A stretch of 64,000 nt of DNA from assembly GCF_003086895.1 (NCBI RefSeq), contig NZ_CP026004.1, positions 560,084 through 624,083 on the forward strand, read 5' to 3'. The notes below the pieces were generated by a model, which was given only the letters and a program-made list of their open reading frames with translations, had not been told where the DNA came from and did no database searches. The stretch comes from Stenotrophomonas sp. ESTM1D_MKCIP4_1. Lineage in GTDB: Bacteria > Pseudomonadota > Gammaproteobacteria > Xanthomonadales > Xanthomonadaceae. Shown in pieces: positions 8,146 to 15,536 of the stretch. The position numbers and the translations under genes were made by a program. Position 1 is the stretch's first letter. Each line of letters starts with the position of its first letter.

Positions 8146-8496
8146 TCAGTCCTCGGCGAGGCCGTCCTCGCCATCGTCGTCGGTGTCGAAGCGCTGCTCA
8201 TGCACCGGGCCCGATGCCGGCCCGGCCGCCTTCAGCGGGTGCGCGGCGATGCGCGCCTCGTAATCCTGTACCAGAGCCTCGCGCTGGGCTTCGCCCAGTT
8301 CCTGCCAATGGCAGTCCAGCAGGGCGCCTTCCAGCGAGTAGAGCAGGTTCAGGCTGGGCTTGAAGCCGGCACGCTTGACCTTCACGAAGGCCCCGACCGC
8401 ACCGAGCGCGGCCAGGTCCTCGCGGCTGCGCAGACCGACCTGACGCAGCCAGGCCGCGCTCTTCGGACCGATGTTGCGCAGCTTGGGTGCGCTCAT
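8146..8496 (-). CDS. TfoX C-terminal domain protein
   Basis: A 116-residue protein consisting of one TfoX/Sxy C-terminal domain: LRNIGPKSAAWLRQVGLRS, then GAVGAFVKVKRAGFKPSLNLLYSLEGAL, followed by an acidic tail. Stand-alone C-terminal domains of this type are helix-hairpin-helix-like and are not shown to act in competence. The N-terminal TfoX domain is absent. Its ATG overlaps the stop codon of the upstream fRMsr gene (ATGA at 8493-8496), so the two are translationally coupled. Cytosolic, function unproven. Confidence 0.8.
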   Translation of the reverse strand: MSAPKLRNIGPKSAAWLRQVGLRSREDLAALGAVGAFVKVKRAGFKPSLNLLYSLEGALLDCHWQELGEAQREALVQDYEARIAAHPLKAAGPASGPVHEQRFDTDDDGEDGLAED

Positions 8497-8975
8497 CCCA
8501 ACGCCTCGACGAACACGCGGGCGATGGCTTCCAGTCCCGCCTGGTCTTCGGCATCGAAGCGGCCGACCTGCGGGCTGTCGATATCGAACACGCCGATCAG
8601 TTCATCACCGCGCAGCAGTGGCACCACCAGCTCCGACCGAGAGGCCGAATCGCAGGCGATGTGGCCGGGGAAGGCATCGACGTCTTCCACGCGCTGGGTG
8701 ATGCGCTGGCTGGCGGCGGCACCGCATACACCCTTGTCCAGGGAGATGCGCACGCAGGCCGGCAGCCCCTGGAACGGGCCAACCACCAGCTCCTTGCCGT
8801 CATACAGGTAGAAACCCACCCAGTTCAGGTCGGGCAGGGCGTGGTAGACCAGTGCGGAGAGGTTGGCCGCGTTGGCGATGCGGTCGGACTCGCCGTAGAC
8901 CAGGCCTCGGGCCTGTTCCAGCAGCTGGGCGTATTGTTCCGGCTTGCTGCCGGTAAGCGAGGCATTGGCGAACAT
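8493..8975 (-). CDS. msrC: Free methionine-(R)-sulfoxide reductase (GAF domain)
   Basis: A 160-residue single-GAF-domain protein. It carries the three cysteines characteristic of fRMsr, in LPACVRI, KGVCGAAA and HIACDSASRSELV, and the conserved core LNWVGFYLYDGKELVVGPFQG. The enzyme reduces free L-methionine-(R)-S-oxide in the cytosol using thioredoxin. It complements the exported MsrA/MsrB system at 11.6-14.7 kb, which handles protein-bound methionine. It heads a two-gene unit with the TfoX-domain gene. Confidence 0.88.
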   Translation of the reverse strand: MFANASLTGSKPEQYAQLLEQARGLVYGESDRIANAANLSALVYHALPDLNWVGFYLYDGKELVVGPFQGLPACVRISLDKGVCGAAASQRITQRVEDVDAFPGHIACDSASRSELVVPLLRGDELIGVFDIDSPQVGRFDAEDQAGLEAIARVFVEALG

Positions 8976-9042
8976 GCCTGCAGTCTAGCAAGCGTACGGG
9001 ACCAGTGATAATGCACGCTCTGTTGCATGCTTGGAGCTGTCG

Positions 9043-9720
9043 ATGTCCCTGCCTACCTCGTTGCCACCTGCGCTGTTCGTCACCGGCACCGATACCGAAA
9101 TCGGCAAGACTGCCAGCAGCGCCGCGCTGCTGCATGCACTGCGCCGGCGCGGCCTGCGTGCGGTGGGCATGAAGCCGGTGGCCAGTGGCAGCCAGGATCT
9201 GGGCCACGGCCTTCGCAACGAGGATGCCTTGGCGCTGCAGGCCGCCAGCTGGCCCGTACCGGACTATGCCGACCTGAATCCCTATGCGTTGCGGCAGCCG
9301 CTGGCGCCGGAACTGGCCGCGGCCGAAGACGGCGTGGAGGTGCAGCTGGCGCCGATCGTGGCCGCGTTCGAGCGCCTGCGCGCGCAGGCCGATGTGGTGG
9401 TGGTGGAGGGCGTCGGCGGTTGGCTGGCACCGGTATCGGCCACGCTGGACCAGCTGGACCTGGTGCGCGCGCTGCGCCTGCCGGTGCTGCTGGTGGTGGG
9501 CATGCGGCTGGGCTGCGTGAACCACGCACGGTTGACCGCGCAATCGCTGCAGGCCAGCGGGGTGGACTGCCTGGGCTGGATCGGCAACCACATCGACCCG
9601 ACCATGCAGCGCCAGGATGCCAACTTCGCCACGCTGCAGCAGCGCCTGCCGATGCCTTGCTGGGGCAGGCTGCCGCACCTGCCAGGTGCAGATGCACAGG
9701 TGTTGAGCAGCCACCTGTGA
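9043..9720 (+). CDS. bioD: Dethiobiotin synthetase
   Basis: A 225-residue protein. The ATP-binding P-loop variant is FVTGTDTEIGKTASSAAL, the KPVASG segment follows at residue ~42, and VVVEGVGGWLAPVS carries the glycine-rich active-site loop. BioD closes the ureido ring of 7,8-diaminopelargonic acid with CO2 and ATP, the penultimate step of biotin synthesis. The ATG at 9043 is preferred because GGAG lies 7 bases upstream; an in-frame TTG at 9031 is the alternative. It is not next to other bio genes here. Confidence 0.92.
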   Translation: MSLPTSLPPALFVTGTDTEIGKTASSAALLHALRRRGLRAVGMKPVASGSQDLGHGLRNEDALALQAASWPVPDYADLNPYALRQPLAPELAAAEDGVEVQLAPIVAAFERLRAQADVVVVEGVGGWLAPVSATLDQLDLVRALRLPVLLVVGMRLGCVNHARLTAQSLQASGVDCLGWIGNHIDPTMQRQDANFATLQQRLPMPCWGRLPHLPGADAQVLSSHL

Positions 9721-9731
9721 GCGAGCGGCGG

Positions 9732-9892
9732 TTTTCGGGCGGTGAATGAAGAGCAGTCGACCAACGGTCGACTCTACCCCGCGGGATGCGCTGGCGGAGC
9801 GGCGGTAGAGTCGACTGTCAGTCGACTATCGCGCGCAGCGCGGGATTTTCGGGTGGTGAATGAAGAGCAGTCGACCAACGGTCGACTCTACC
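9732..9892. repeat. Direct repeats of 47 bp containing GTAG palindromes
   Basis: The 47-bp blocks 9732-9778 and 9846-9892 differ at one position near the start (GGGCGG versus GGGTGG). Each ends with a GTCGACC-AACGGTCGAC palindrome and CTAC. A third palindrome, GTAGAGTCGACTGTCAGTCGACT, sits between them in opposite orientation (9805-9827). The second block runs into the MocR gene and supplies its stop codon. Confidence 0.85.
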
Positions 9893-11330
9893 GTGCGGCC
9901 AACTCCCGCGCCATCGCACCCAGCCGCTCCACCGCGCTGATGAAACGTGCATCCAGCGCCTGGCAGCACGACAACCGCAGGCAATGCCGGTAGCGCGCGC
10001 CGCGCGAATACACCTGGCCCGGCATGAACACGATGTCCTCCTGCAACGCGCGCTCGAACAGCTCGCGGGTGTCGACACCGGGCAGTTCCAGCCACAGCAG
10101 AAAGCCACCCTGCGGCTCGGTGGCGCGGGTGCCGGCGGGGAAGTGTTCGGCCACCAGCTGCCGCAGGCGACCCACCTGTTCGCGGTACAGGCGCCGCATG
10201 CGATGCAGATGGTGCTCATAGCTGCCGGCTTCCAGATAGGCGGCCACTGCATCACCCAGCAGCTGCGGCTCGCCACCGGTTGACTGGAATTTCAGCAGCG
10301 CGATGCGTTCGGCGAAACGCCCACCATCGAGCCAGCCGATGCGGTAATCCGGTGCCAGCGTCTTGGAGAAGCCCCCGACCACCATCACCCAGCCATCGCG
10401 GTCAAACGCCTTCAGCAGCGGTGCCGGAGGCTCACTGAACTGCAGCTCGGCATACACCGCATCCTCGATCAGCGGCAGCTGGCGCGCATTGACCAGCTCG
10501 GCCAGGCGCTGCTTGGCGGCGACGGGCATGGTGCAGCCCAGCGGATTGTGCACGGTGGGCATCACCACCAGTGCGGCCAGCGGGGTGTGCTCCAGCAGCG
10601 CGCCCAGCGCATCTACGTCCAGCCCGTGCTGCGGGTGGGTGGGCAGTTCGATCGCCTGCAGGCCAAGGTTGGCCAGCAAGGGGTACAGGTTGAAGTAGGA
10701 GGGCGCTTCGATACCCACGGCCGCTCCGGGCTCGGTGACCGCGCGCAGGGCCAGCTGCAGCGCTTCCATCGCGCCGTGGGTCAGCAGCAGGCGCTCGGCA
10801 TGGGTGTGCAGGCCCATCCGCGGGCCACGCCGTACGATCTGCGCCAGCAGGCGTGGCGAGCCGTTCGGGCGCGCGTAGGTTTCCACGGTCTGCTGGCCAT
10901 GGCGCAGCACCTGCGCGGTGTGCCGGGCCAGCTGCGCGCCGGGATAGAACTGCCGCCCGCGTGGACCGGCGAAGGCCAGATCGACCACCCCGGACCGCCG
11001 CTGCGCCTCAAGCACGCGAGCCATCAGTGCCTGCTGCAGGGGGGCGGTGGGTGCCGAGGGCGCGTCGCGCAGTGAACGCTGCGGTACCGACAACCGGGGG
11101 GCTACCTCGAAGCCGGCCTTCGGCCGCGGCACGACCAGTCCTGCATCTTCCAGCTGCCGGTAGGCCGCGATGACGGTGTTCAGGCTGAGCTGACGCTGGG
11201 CGGCCATCTGCCGCAGCGAGGGCAGCCGGCTGCCGACCGGCAGGCGACCGCCCTGGATGGCCTCGGCCAGTTCATCGGACAGGCGCTGGTAGCGCGGCGG
11301 AACCGGGGTGGCGGAGGGATCTGTATCCAT
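9888..11330 (-). CDS. MocR-type regulator (GntR DNA-binding domain fused to aminotransferase domain)
   Basis: A 480-residue protein. An N-terminal GntR winged helix (residues ~10-80: LPVGSRLPSLRQMAAQRQLS, NTVIAAYRQLEDAGLV) is followed by a fold-type I aminotransferase-like domain. The PLP lysine is in GGFSKTLAPDYRIGW, and the conserved NPLG is in MPTVHNPLGCTMP. MocR proteins usually sense PLP or PLP-amino acid adducts and control a nearby or divergent gene. No divergent coding gene lies within 240 bp, so the target is unclear. The start is set at the ATG of MDTDPS; MQGSS at +15 bases is an alternative. The TAG stop is read from the end of a GTAG repeat. Confidence 0.88.
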   Translation of the reverse strand: MDTDPSATPVPPRYQRLSDELAEAIQGGRLPVGSRLPSLRQMAAQRQLSLNTVIAAYRQLEDAGLVVPRPKAGFEVAPRLSVPQRSLRDAPSAPTAPLQQALMARVLEAQRRSGVVDLAFAGPRGRQFYPGAQLARHTAQVLRHGQQTVETYARPNGSPRLLAQIVRRGPRMGLHTHAERLLLTHGAMEALQLALRAVTEPGAAVGIEAPSYFNLYPLLANLGLQAIELPTHPQHGLDVDALGALLEHTPLAALVVMPTVHNPLGCTMPVAAKQRLAELVNARQLPLIEDAVYAELQFSEPPAPLLKAFDRDGWVMVVGGFSKTLAPDYRIGWLDGGRFAERIALLKFQSTGGEPQLLGDAVAAYLEAGSYEHHLHRMRRLYREQVGRLRQLVAEHFPAGTRATEPQGGFLLWLELPGVDTRELFERALQEDIVFMPGQVYSRGARYRHCLRLSCCQALDARFISAVERLGAMARELAAR

Positions 11331-11428
11331 TGAACTGCCCTGCATCTGCAGCTGTACCCATGATGCTGCCGAGCCTAGCATGGTGCTGCCGGTAGGGCCT
11401 GATCGGGGCCCCGCCGATACATTCCAGA

Positions 11429-11460
11429 ACGCACGGCCGCAGGGCCGTGCGTCTTTTTTT
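11429..11460 (+). terminator. Rho-independent terminator on the plus strand with no upstream gene
   Basis: Stem ACGCACGGCC (11429-11438), loop GCAG, stem GGCCGTGCGT (11443-11452), then C and seven T. It has the polarity of a plus-strand terminator, but both neighbouring genes are on the minus strand. It may end a small RNA starting in 11331-11428. Confidence 0.8.
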
Positions 11461-11503
11461 GCATGGACGTCAACGAATCCGCGCCAACGATGTCTGGCGT
11501 TTC

Positions 11504-11562
11504 GTAGAGTCGAGCTTGCTCGACTGCATTGCCGGGATAGCCGAGCGTAGGCTCGGCTCTAC
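11504..11562. repeat. Two GTAG palindromes (SMAG type), tail to tail
   Basis: GTAGAGTCGAGCTTGCTCGACT at 11504-11525 and AGCCGAGCGTAGGCTCGGCTCTAC at 11539-11562, in opposite orientation, just downstream of msrA. Confidence 0.75.
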
Positions 11563-11571
11563 AAGAGTACG

Positions 11572-12309
11572 TCAGCGCATCGGCACCAGCGAGGCTTCGC
11601 GCCGGTAGAGCGCGGGGAACTGCTTGCCGAAGGCGGCCAGTTTCGGTGCGTCGTAGTAGCGGATGTAGGCCGCCTGCGGGTAGTTGGCCATGTAGTTCTG
11701 GTGGTAGCTCTCAGCCGGGTAGAAGCGCTGCCCGCTGGCCACCTGGGTGACGATCGGGCTGCGGTAGCTGCCGGCCCTACCCAGCTGGCTGATGTAGGCG
11801 CGGCTGGCGGCCAGTTGCCGGGCGTCATCGCTGAAGATCGCCGAGCGGTACTGGCTGCCGTGATCGGGGCCCTGGTAGTTCAGCTGGGTGGGGTCGTGCA
11901 CCACCGAGAAGAACACCTGCATCAACTGGCCATAGCTGACCTGGCGCGGATCGTAATCGACCTTGACCGCTTCAGCGTGGCCGGTACGGCCACTGCTGAC
12001 GCGCTCGTAGCGTGCATCGGCAGCACTGCCACCGGCGTAGCCGGCCACCGCATTGCTCACGCCTTTCACGTGCTGGAACACGCCTTGCACGCCCCAGAAG
12101 CAGCCCCCGGCGAACACCACGCTGGCATGGGTGGCGCCATCGTTGAATGCCGCGTCGCCGGTGGGTGCCGGCAATGCCTGCACCTGTGCGCTGGCGACAG
12201 CCGGCGCGGCCATCGCGCCGCGGTCCACCAGCAGCACGCCGGCCACCAACGCCGTAGCGACCAGCCCGGCAACACCCACCGCAATGCCTTGTTCAAAGGA
12301 GAATTTCAT
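11572..12309 (-). CDS. msrA: Exported peptide methionine-(S)-sulfoxide reductase
   Basis: A 245-residue protein with an N-terminal membrane anchor or signal (residues ~8-30, GIAVGVAGLVATALVAGV) and an MsrA domain. The catalytic GCFWG motif is at Cys70. The body shows AGYAGG, GHAEAV, YDP and SYHQNYM, as in standard MsrA. It repairs (S)-methionine sulfoxide in envelope proteins. It is the last gene of a unit with msrB and dipZ (gap to dipZ 15 bp), so the DipZ thioredoxin domain is the likely reductant (inference from the Neisseria PilB fusion of the same three activities). Confidence 0.9.
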   Translation of the reverse strand: MKFSFEQGIAVGVAGLVATALVAGVLLVDRGAMAAPAVASAQVQALPAPTGDAAFNDGATHASVVFAGGCFWGVQGVFQHVKGVSNAVAGYAGGSAADARYERVSSGRTGHAEAVKVDYDPRQVSYGQLMQVFFSVVHDPTQLNYQGPDHGSQYRSAIFSDDARQLAASRAYISQLGRAGSYRSPIVTQVASGQRFYPAESYHQNYMANYPQAAYIRYYDAPKLAAFGKQFPALYRREASLVPMR

Positions 12310-12324
12310 CGTTTCCTCCTGCTC

Positions 12325-14097
12325 TCAACCAAAGGTGAAGGCATAGGCCTGCACGCCCGCGTCGAGGAACTCGATCTCGAAGCGGTGCGGGCCGACCGCG
12401 CCACGCTGGCGTATCAACTGGTACAGACGGTTTTCGTTCACCACGCCGCGGCCTTCTGCATCGACATCACTGCCCGCATCGGTGGCCGGCAGCGGCTTGC
12501 CATCCAGCCACACGCGGAAGCGCACCGGCTTGCCCTCCCGGGTGGGCGCCAGCACCAGATGCAGGTCGCGGGCATGGAACTGGAACGCGATGCGACCCCC
12601 GGCCTGCTGCAGCTGCGCGGCTTCATCGGTGATGGTCCAGTGCCCGGACAGACCCCACTGGTTCAAGGCCAGGCTGGGCGGCAGGGCGTAGTCAAAGGAG
12701 GCATCGGTACGCTGGCCGCCCGCTGAGGCGAAGTGCTCGGCACGCGCGTGGCCCAGGTAGGTTTCCGGCGAGCGCAGATTGCCCATGTCAGCCTGCGTGG
12801 CCACGCCCTGCAGGTCGGCTGCCGCCGGGTCGGCCGGGGGCGGCAGAGCGGTCTGGCCGGCTTCTGTCAGCAGGCGGCGGATCACCTGTTCGGAATGCGC
12901 ATAGTTTCCTTCACCGAACTGGTGGGCGCGGATGTTGCCCTGTGCATCGACGAAATACTGCGCTGGCCAGTACTGGTTGTTGAATGCACGCCAGATCGAA
13001 TACTGGTTGTCCAGCGCCACCGGGTAGGCGACCTTCAGTTGCTGCACGGCCTTCATCACGTTGCGCGGGTCGCGCTCGAAGGCGAATTCCGGTGTGTGCA
13101 CACCGATCACCACCAGGCCATGGTCGCGGTAGCGGTGTTCCCACTCGTGCACGAAGGGCATCGCACGCAGGCAGTTGATGCAGGAGTACGTCCAGAAATC
13201 GATCAGCACGACCTTGCCGCGCAGCTGCTCGGCTTTCAGCGGCGGGCTGTTGAGCCAGCCGGTGGCGCCGTCCAGCGTCGGCAGGGTGCCTTCCACCGGC
13301 AGCGGCGTATCGGCGGCCGTGTTCGCACCGGCCATCATCATCATCGGCGGTGCAGCGGGCTGGGCACCGGGCATGGCGTCGAGCAGGCCCTGTTCGATAC
13401 GTGCGGTGCTCACCGAGGACAGGCGGGTCAGCAGGCCGGTATCCCAGCCCATGCCGATCGCCACCACCGCCAGCAGTGCGGCCACACCCAGCACCTTGCG
13501 CAGCACGTCACCCAGGCCCAGGCGCGCCTTCAGGGCGTTGAACACGCGCCCCCCGATCCACACCGCCAGTGCGAGGGCAGTGGCCGCGCCCAGCGCATAG
13601 GCCAGCAGCAGCGCACTGGTGCCGACGCTGGCACCGTGCAGCGCGGCACCGGTCAGCACCAGGCCCAGGATCGGCCCAGCACACGGCGCCCACAGCAGAC
13701 CCGTGGCAATGCCGATCAGCAGCGAGGTCCACGCCCCGCCGCGGCCAGCGTCATCGGCGGCATCGGCGCGCGCACTCAGCCGCGCACCTGCGCGCTGGAA
13801 CGGCGCCAGCAGGTGGTCGGCCAGGCGCGGCAACAGCAATGCCAGGGCGAACACCGCCATCAGCACTAGGGCCACCCAGCGGCCGATCTGGTTGGCCTGG
13901 GCCACCCACTGGCTGCCGACGGCGGCCAGGCTGGCGACGACGGCGAAGGTCAACGCCATGCCCAGCAGCAGTGGCAGGGTACTGCGCAGGAACGGGCGGT
14001 TGGCCCGTGCGAACACGAAGGGCAGCACCGGCAGGATGCACGGGCTGAGCAGGGTCAGAACGCCGCCCAGGTAGGCCAGCAGCAGCAGCAGCATCAT
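12325..14097 (-). CDS. dipZ: DipZ-type membrane thiol reductase (CcdA-thioredoxin fusion)
   Basis: A 590-residue protein. An N-terminal CcdA/DsbD-beta membrane domain of six or so helices carries its cysteine pair in LLSPCILPVLPF and LLWAPCAGPILG. Then follow a linker rich in Met, a TlpA-like thioredoxin domain (~290-410) with the CxxC in WTYSCINCLRAMPF, and a C-terminal beta domain (~430-590) like the carbohydrate-binding-type module seen in DipZ. It moves electrons from cytosolic thioredoxin to the periplasm. It overlaps msrB by one base (TGATG), and msrA follows at 15 bp. This supports a dedicated envelope methionine-sulfoxide reduction unit. Confidence 0.88.
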   Translation of the reverse strand: MMLLLLLAYLGGVLTLLSPCILPVLPFVFARANRPFLRSTLPLLLGMALTFAVVASLAAVGSQWVAQANQIGRWVALVLMAVFALALLLPRLADHLLAPFQRAGARLSARADAADDAGRGGAWTSLLIGIATGLLWAPCAGPILGLVLTGAALHGASVGTSALLLAYALGAATALALAVWIGGRVFNALKARLGLGDVLRKVLGVAALLAVVAIGMGWDTGLLTRLSSVSTARIEQGLLDAMPGAQPAAPPMMMMAGANTAADTPLPVEGTLPTLDGATGWLNSPPLKAEQLRGKVVLIDFWTYSCINCLRAMPFVHEWEHRYRDHGLVVIGVHTPEFAFERDPRNVMKAVQQLKVAYPVALDNQYSIWRAFNNQYWPAQYFVDAQGNIRAHQFGEGNYAHSEQVIRRLLTEAGQTALPPPADPAAADLQGVATQADMGNLRSPETYLGHARAEHFASAGGQRTDASFDYALPPSLALNQWGLSGHWTITDEAAQLQQAGGRIAFQFHARDLHLVLAPTREGKPVRFRVWLDGKPLPATDAGSDVDAEGRGVVNENRLYQLIRQRGAVGPHRFEIEFLDAGVQAYAFTFG

Positions 14098-14672
14098 CAG
14101 GCTCCAGAAACAGGGGAAGAACCCAGCGGCACGCGCCAGCCACCGTTGCTGTCCTGCTGCGCCGCGCCGGGCTGGAACAGCAGCGCGACACCGTTCATGC
14201 AGTAACGCAGGCCGGTCGGGCGTGGGCCATCGTTGAAGACATGGCCGAGGTGGCCACCACAGCGGCTGCAGTGCGCCTCCACCCGCAACATGCCGAAGGT
14301 GGTGTCACGGTCTTCGCCGACGGCGCCATGCAGCGGCGCCCAGAAACTGGGCCAGCCGGTGCCGCTCTCGAACTTGGTGGATGAGGAAAACAGCGGCTGC
14401 TGGCAGCCGGCACAGGCGAACGTGCCCTGTCGATGTTCCTTGTCCAGCGGGCTGCTGCCGGCGCGTTCGGTGGCCTGCTGGCGCAGCACCGCGTACTGCG
14501 CTGGGGTCAGCAGCCGGCGCCACTCGGCGTCGCTGTGCATCAGCGGAAATTGACGCGCCGGGCGCGCCTCGGCGGCGGCCGTGGCGGCACGGCTGCACGC
14601 GCCCAGGCCGAGCACGCCAGCGGCGGTGGCAAGACCGCCCAGGCCCAGCAGGTGGCGGCGGGTAAGGGACAT
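14097..14672 (-). CDS. msrB: Tat-exported peptide methionine-(R)-sulfoxide reductase lipoprotein
   Basis: A 191-residue protein starting at the ATG of MSLTRRHLLGLGG, a twin-arginine signal. The signal ends in a lipobox-like LGAC at Cys26, so it is probably a Tat-exported lipoprotein. The MsrB domain has zinc cysteines C87/C90 (CAGC) and C135/C138 (CSRCGGH), and the catalytic Cys158 in RYCMNGVAL. It reduces (R)-methionine sulfoxide in proteins. Folding and zinc loading in the cytosol before export would explain Tat use (inference). First gene of msrB-dipZ-msrA, divergent from a two-component system only ~150 bp away. Confidence 0.9.
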   Translation of the reverse strand: MSLTRRHLLGLGGLATAAGVLGLGACSRAATAAAEARPARQFPLMHSDAEWRRLLTPAQYAVLRQQATERAGSSPLDKEHRQGTFACAGCQQPLFSSSTKFESGTGWPSFWAPLHGAVGEDRDTTFGMLRVEAHCSRCGGHLGHVFNDGPRPTGLRYCMNGVALLFQPGAAQQDSNGGWRVPLGSSPVSGA

Positions 14673-14816
14673 GGCGTACTCCGGGAAGGGGCGACGGGGC
14701 CATGCTGCGCCTGCCCGGGTCAACGAATCCTCACGCAGGATTCAATTTTTCGTGAGGTATCGATGGCCAAGCCGCGCCACAATGCGTGCAGCCTCCCCAC
14801 TGGCCACGAGCTGCCG

Positions 14817-15536
14817 ATGTCCGCAAAACGCGTCCTGATCGTCGAAGACGATGCCCACATTGCCGACCTGCTGCGCATGCACCTGGGCGACGAGGGCTAC
14901 CTCGTCGCGCACGCCGCCACCGGCGATGCCGGCCTGCGCCTGCTGGAACAGGACGGCCCGTGGGATGCGCTGGTGCTGGACGTGATGCTGCCCGGCGTGG
15001 ATGGGCTGCAGATCTGCCAGCGCGCCCGTGCCATGGCGCGCTACGTGCCGATCATCATCATCAGCGCACGCGGCAGTGAAACCCAGCGCATCGTCGGCCT
15101 GGAACTGGGCGCGGATGACTACCTGGCCAAGCCCTTCTCGATGCCCGAACTGGTCGCGCGCGTGCGTGCGCTGCTGCGCCGTGCCGAAGCGATGGCGCAG
15201 AACGCGCGCATCGATGCCGGTGCCGTGGAAGTCGGTGGGCTGCAGCTGGACCCGGTGGCGCGCACGGCGTCGGTCGATGGCAATGCCCTGGAACTCACCC
15301 CGCGTGAATTCGACCTGCTGCTGTTCTTCGCCCGCCACCGCGACCAGGTGTTCGCGCGGATGGAACTGCTGAACCAGGTCTGGGGCTATCAGCACGATGG
15401 CTACGAGCACACCGTCAACACCCACATCAACCGCCTGCGCAGCAAGATCGAAGTCGACCCGGCCAACCCGCGGCGGCTGCTGACGGTGTGGGGGCGCGGC
15501 TACAAGCTGGTCGATCCAGCCGGGGCGGCAGCATGA
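14817..15536 (+). CDS. OmpR-family response regulator
   Basis: A 239-residue protein: receiver domain (VLIVEDD acidic pocket, phospho-acceptor Asp55 in LVLDVMLPGVDG, Lys in YLAKPFS) and a C-terminal winged helix (ELTPREFDLLLFFARH, HTVNTHINRLRSKIE, TVWGRGYKL). The start at 14817 (MSAKRVLIVEDD) matches the family. An ATG at 14763 with a better ribosome-binding site (GTGAGGT) would add 18 residues. It is coupled to the kinase gene by ATGA and divergent from msrB, so the msr operon is its most obvious target (inference). Confidence 0.9.
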   Translation: MSAKRVLIVEDDAHIADLLRMHLGDEGYLVAHAATGDAGLRLLEQDGPWDALVLDVMLPGVDGLQICQRARAMARYVPIIIISARGSETQRIVGLELGADDYLAKPFSMPELVARVRALLRRAEAMAQNARIDAGAVEVGGLQLDPVARTASVDGNALELTPREFDLLLFFARHRDQVFARMELLNQVWGYQHDGYEHTVNTHINRLRSKIEVDPANPRRLLTVWGRGYKLVDPAGAAA

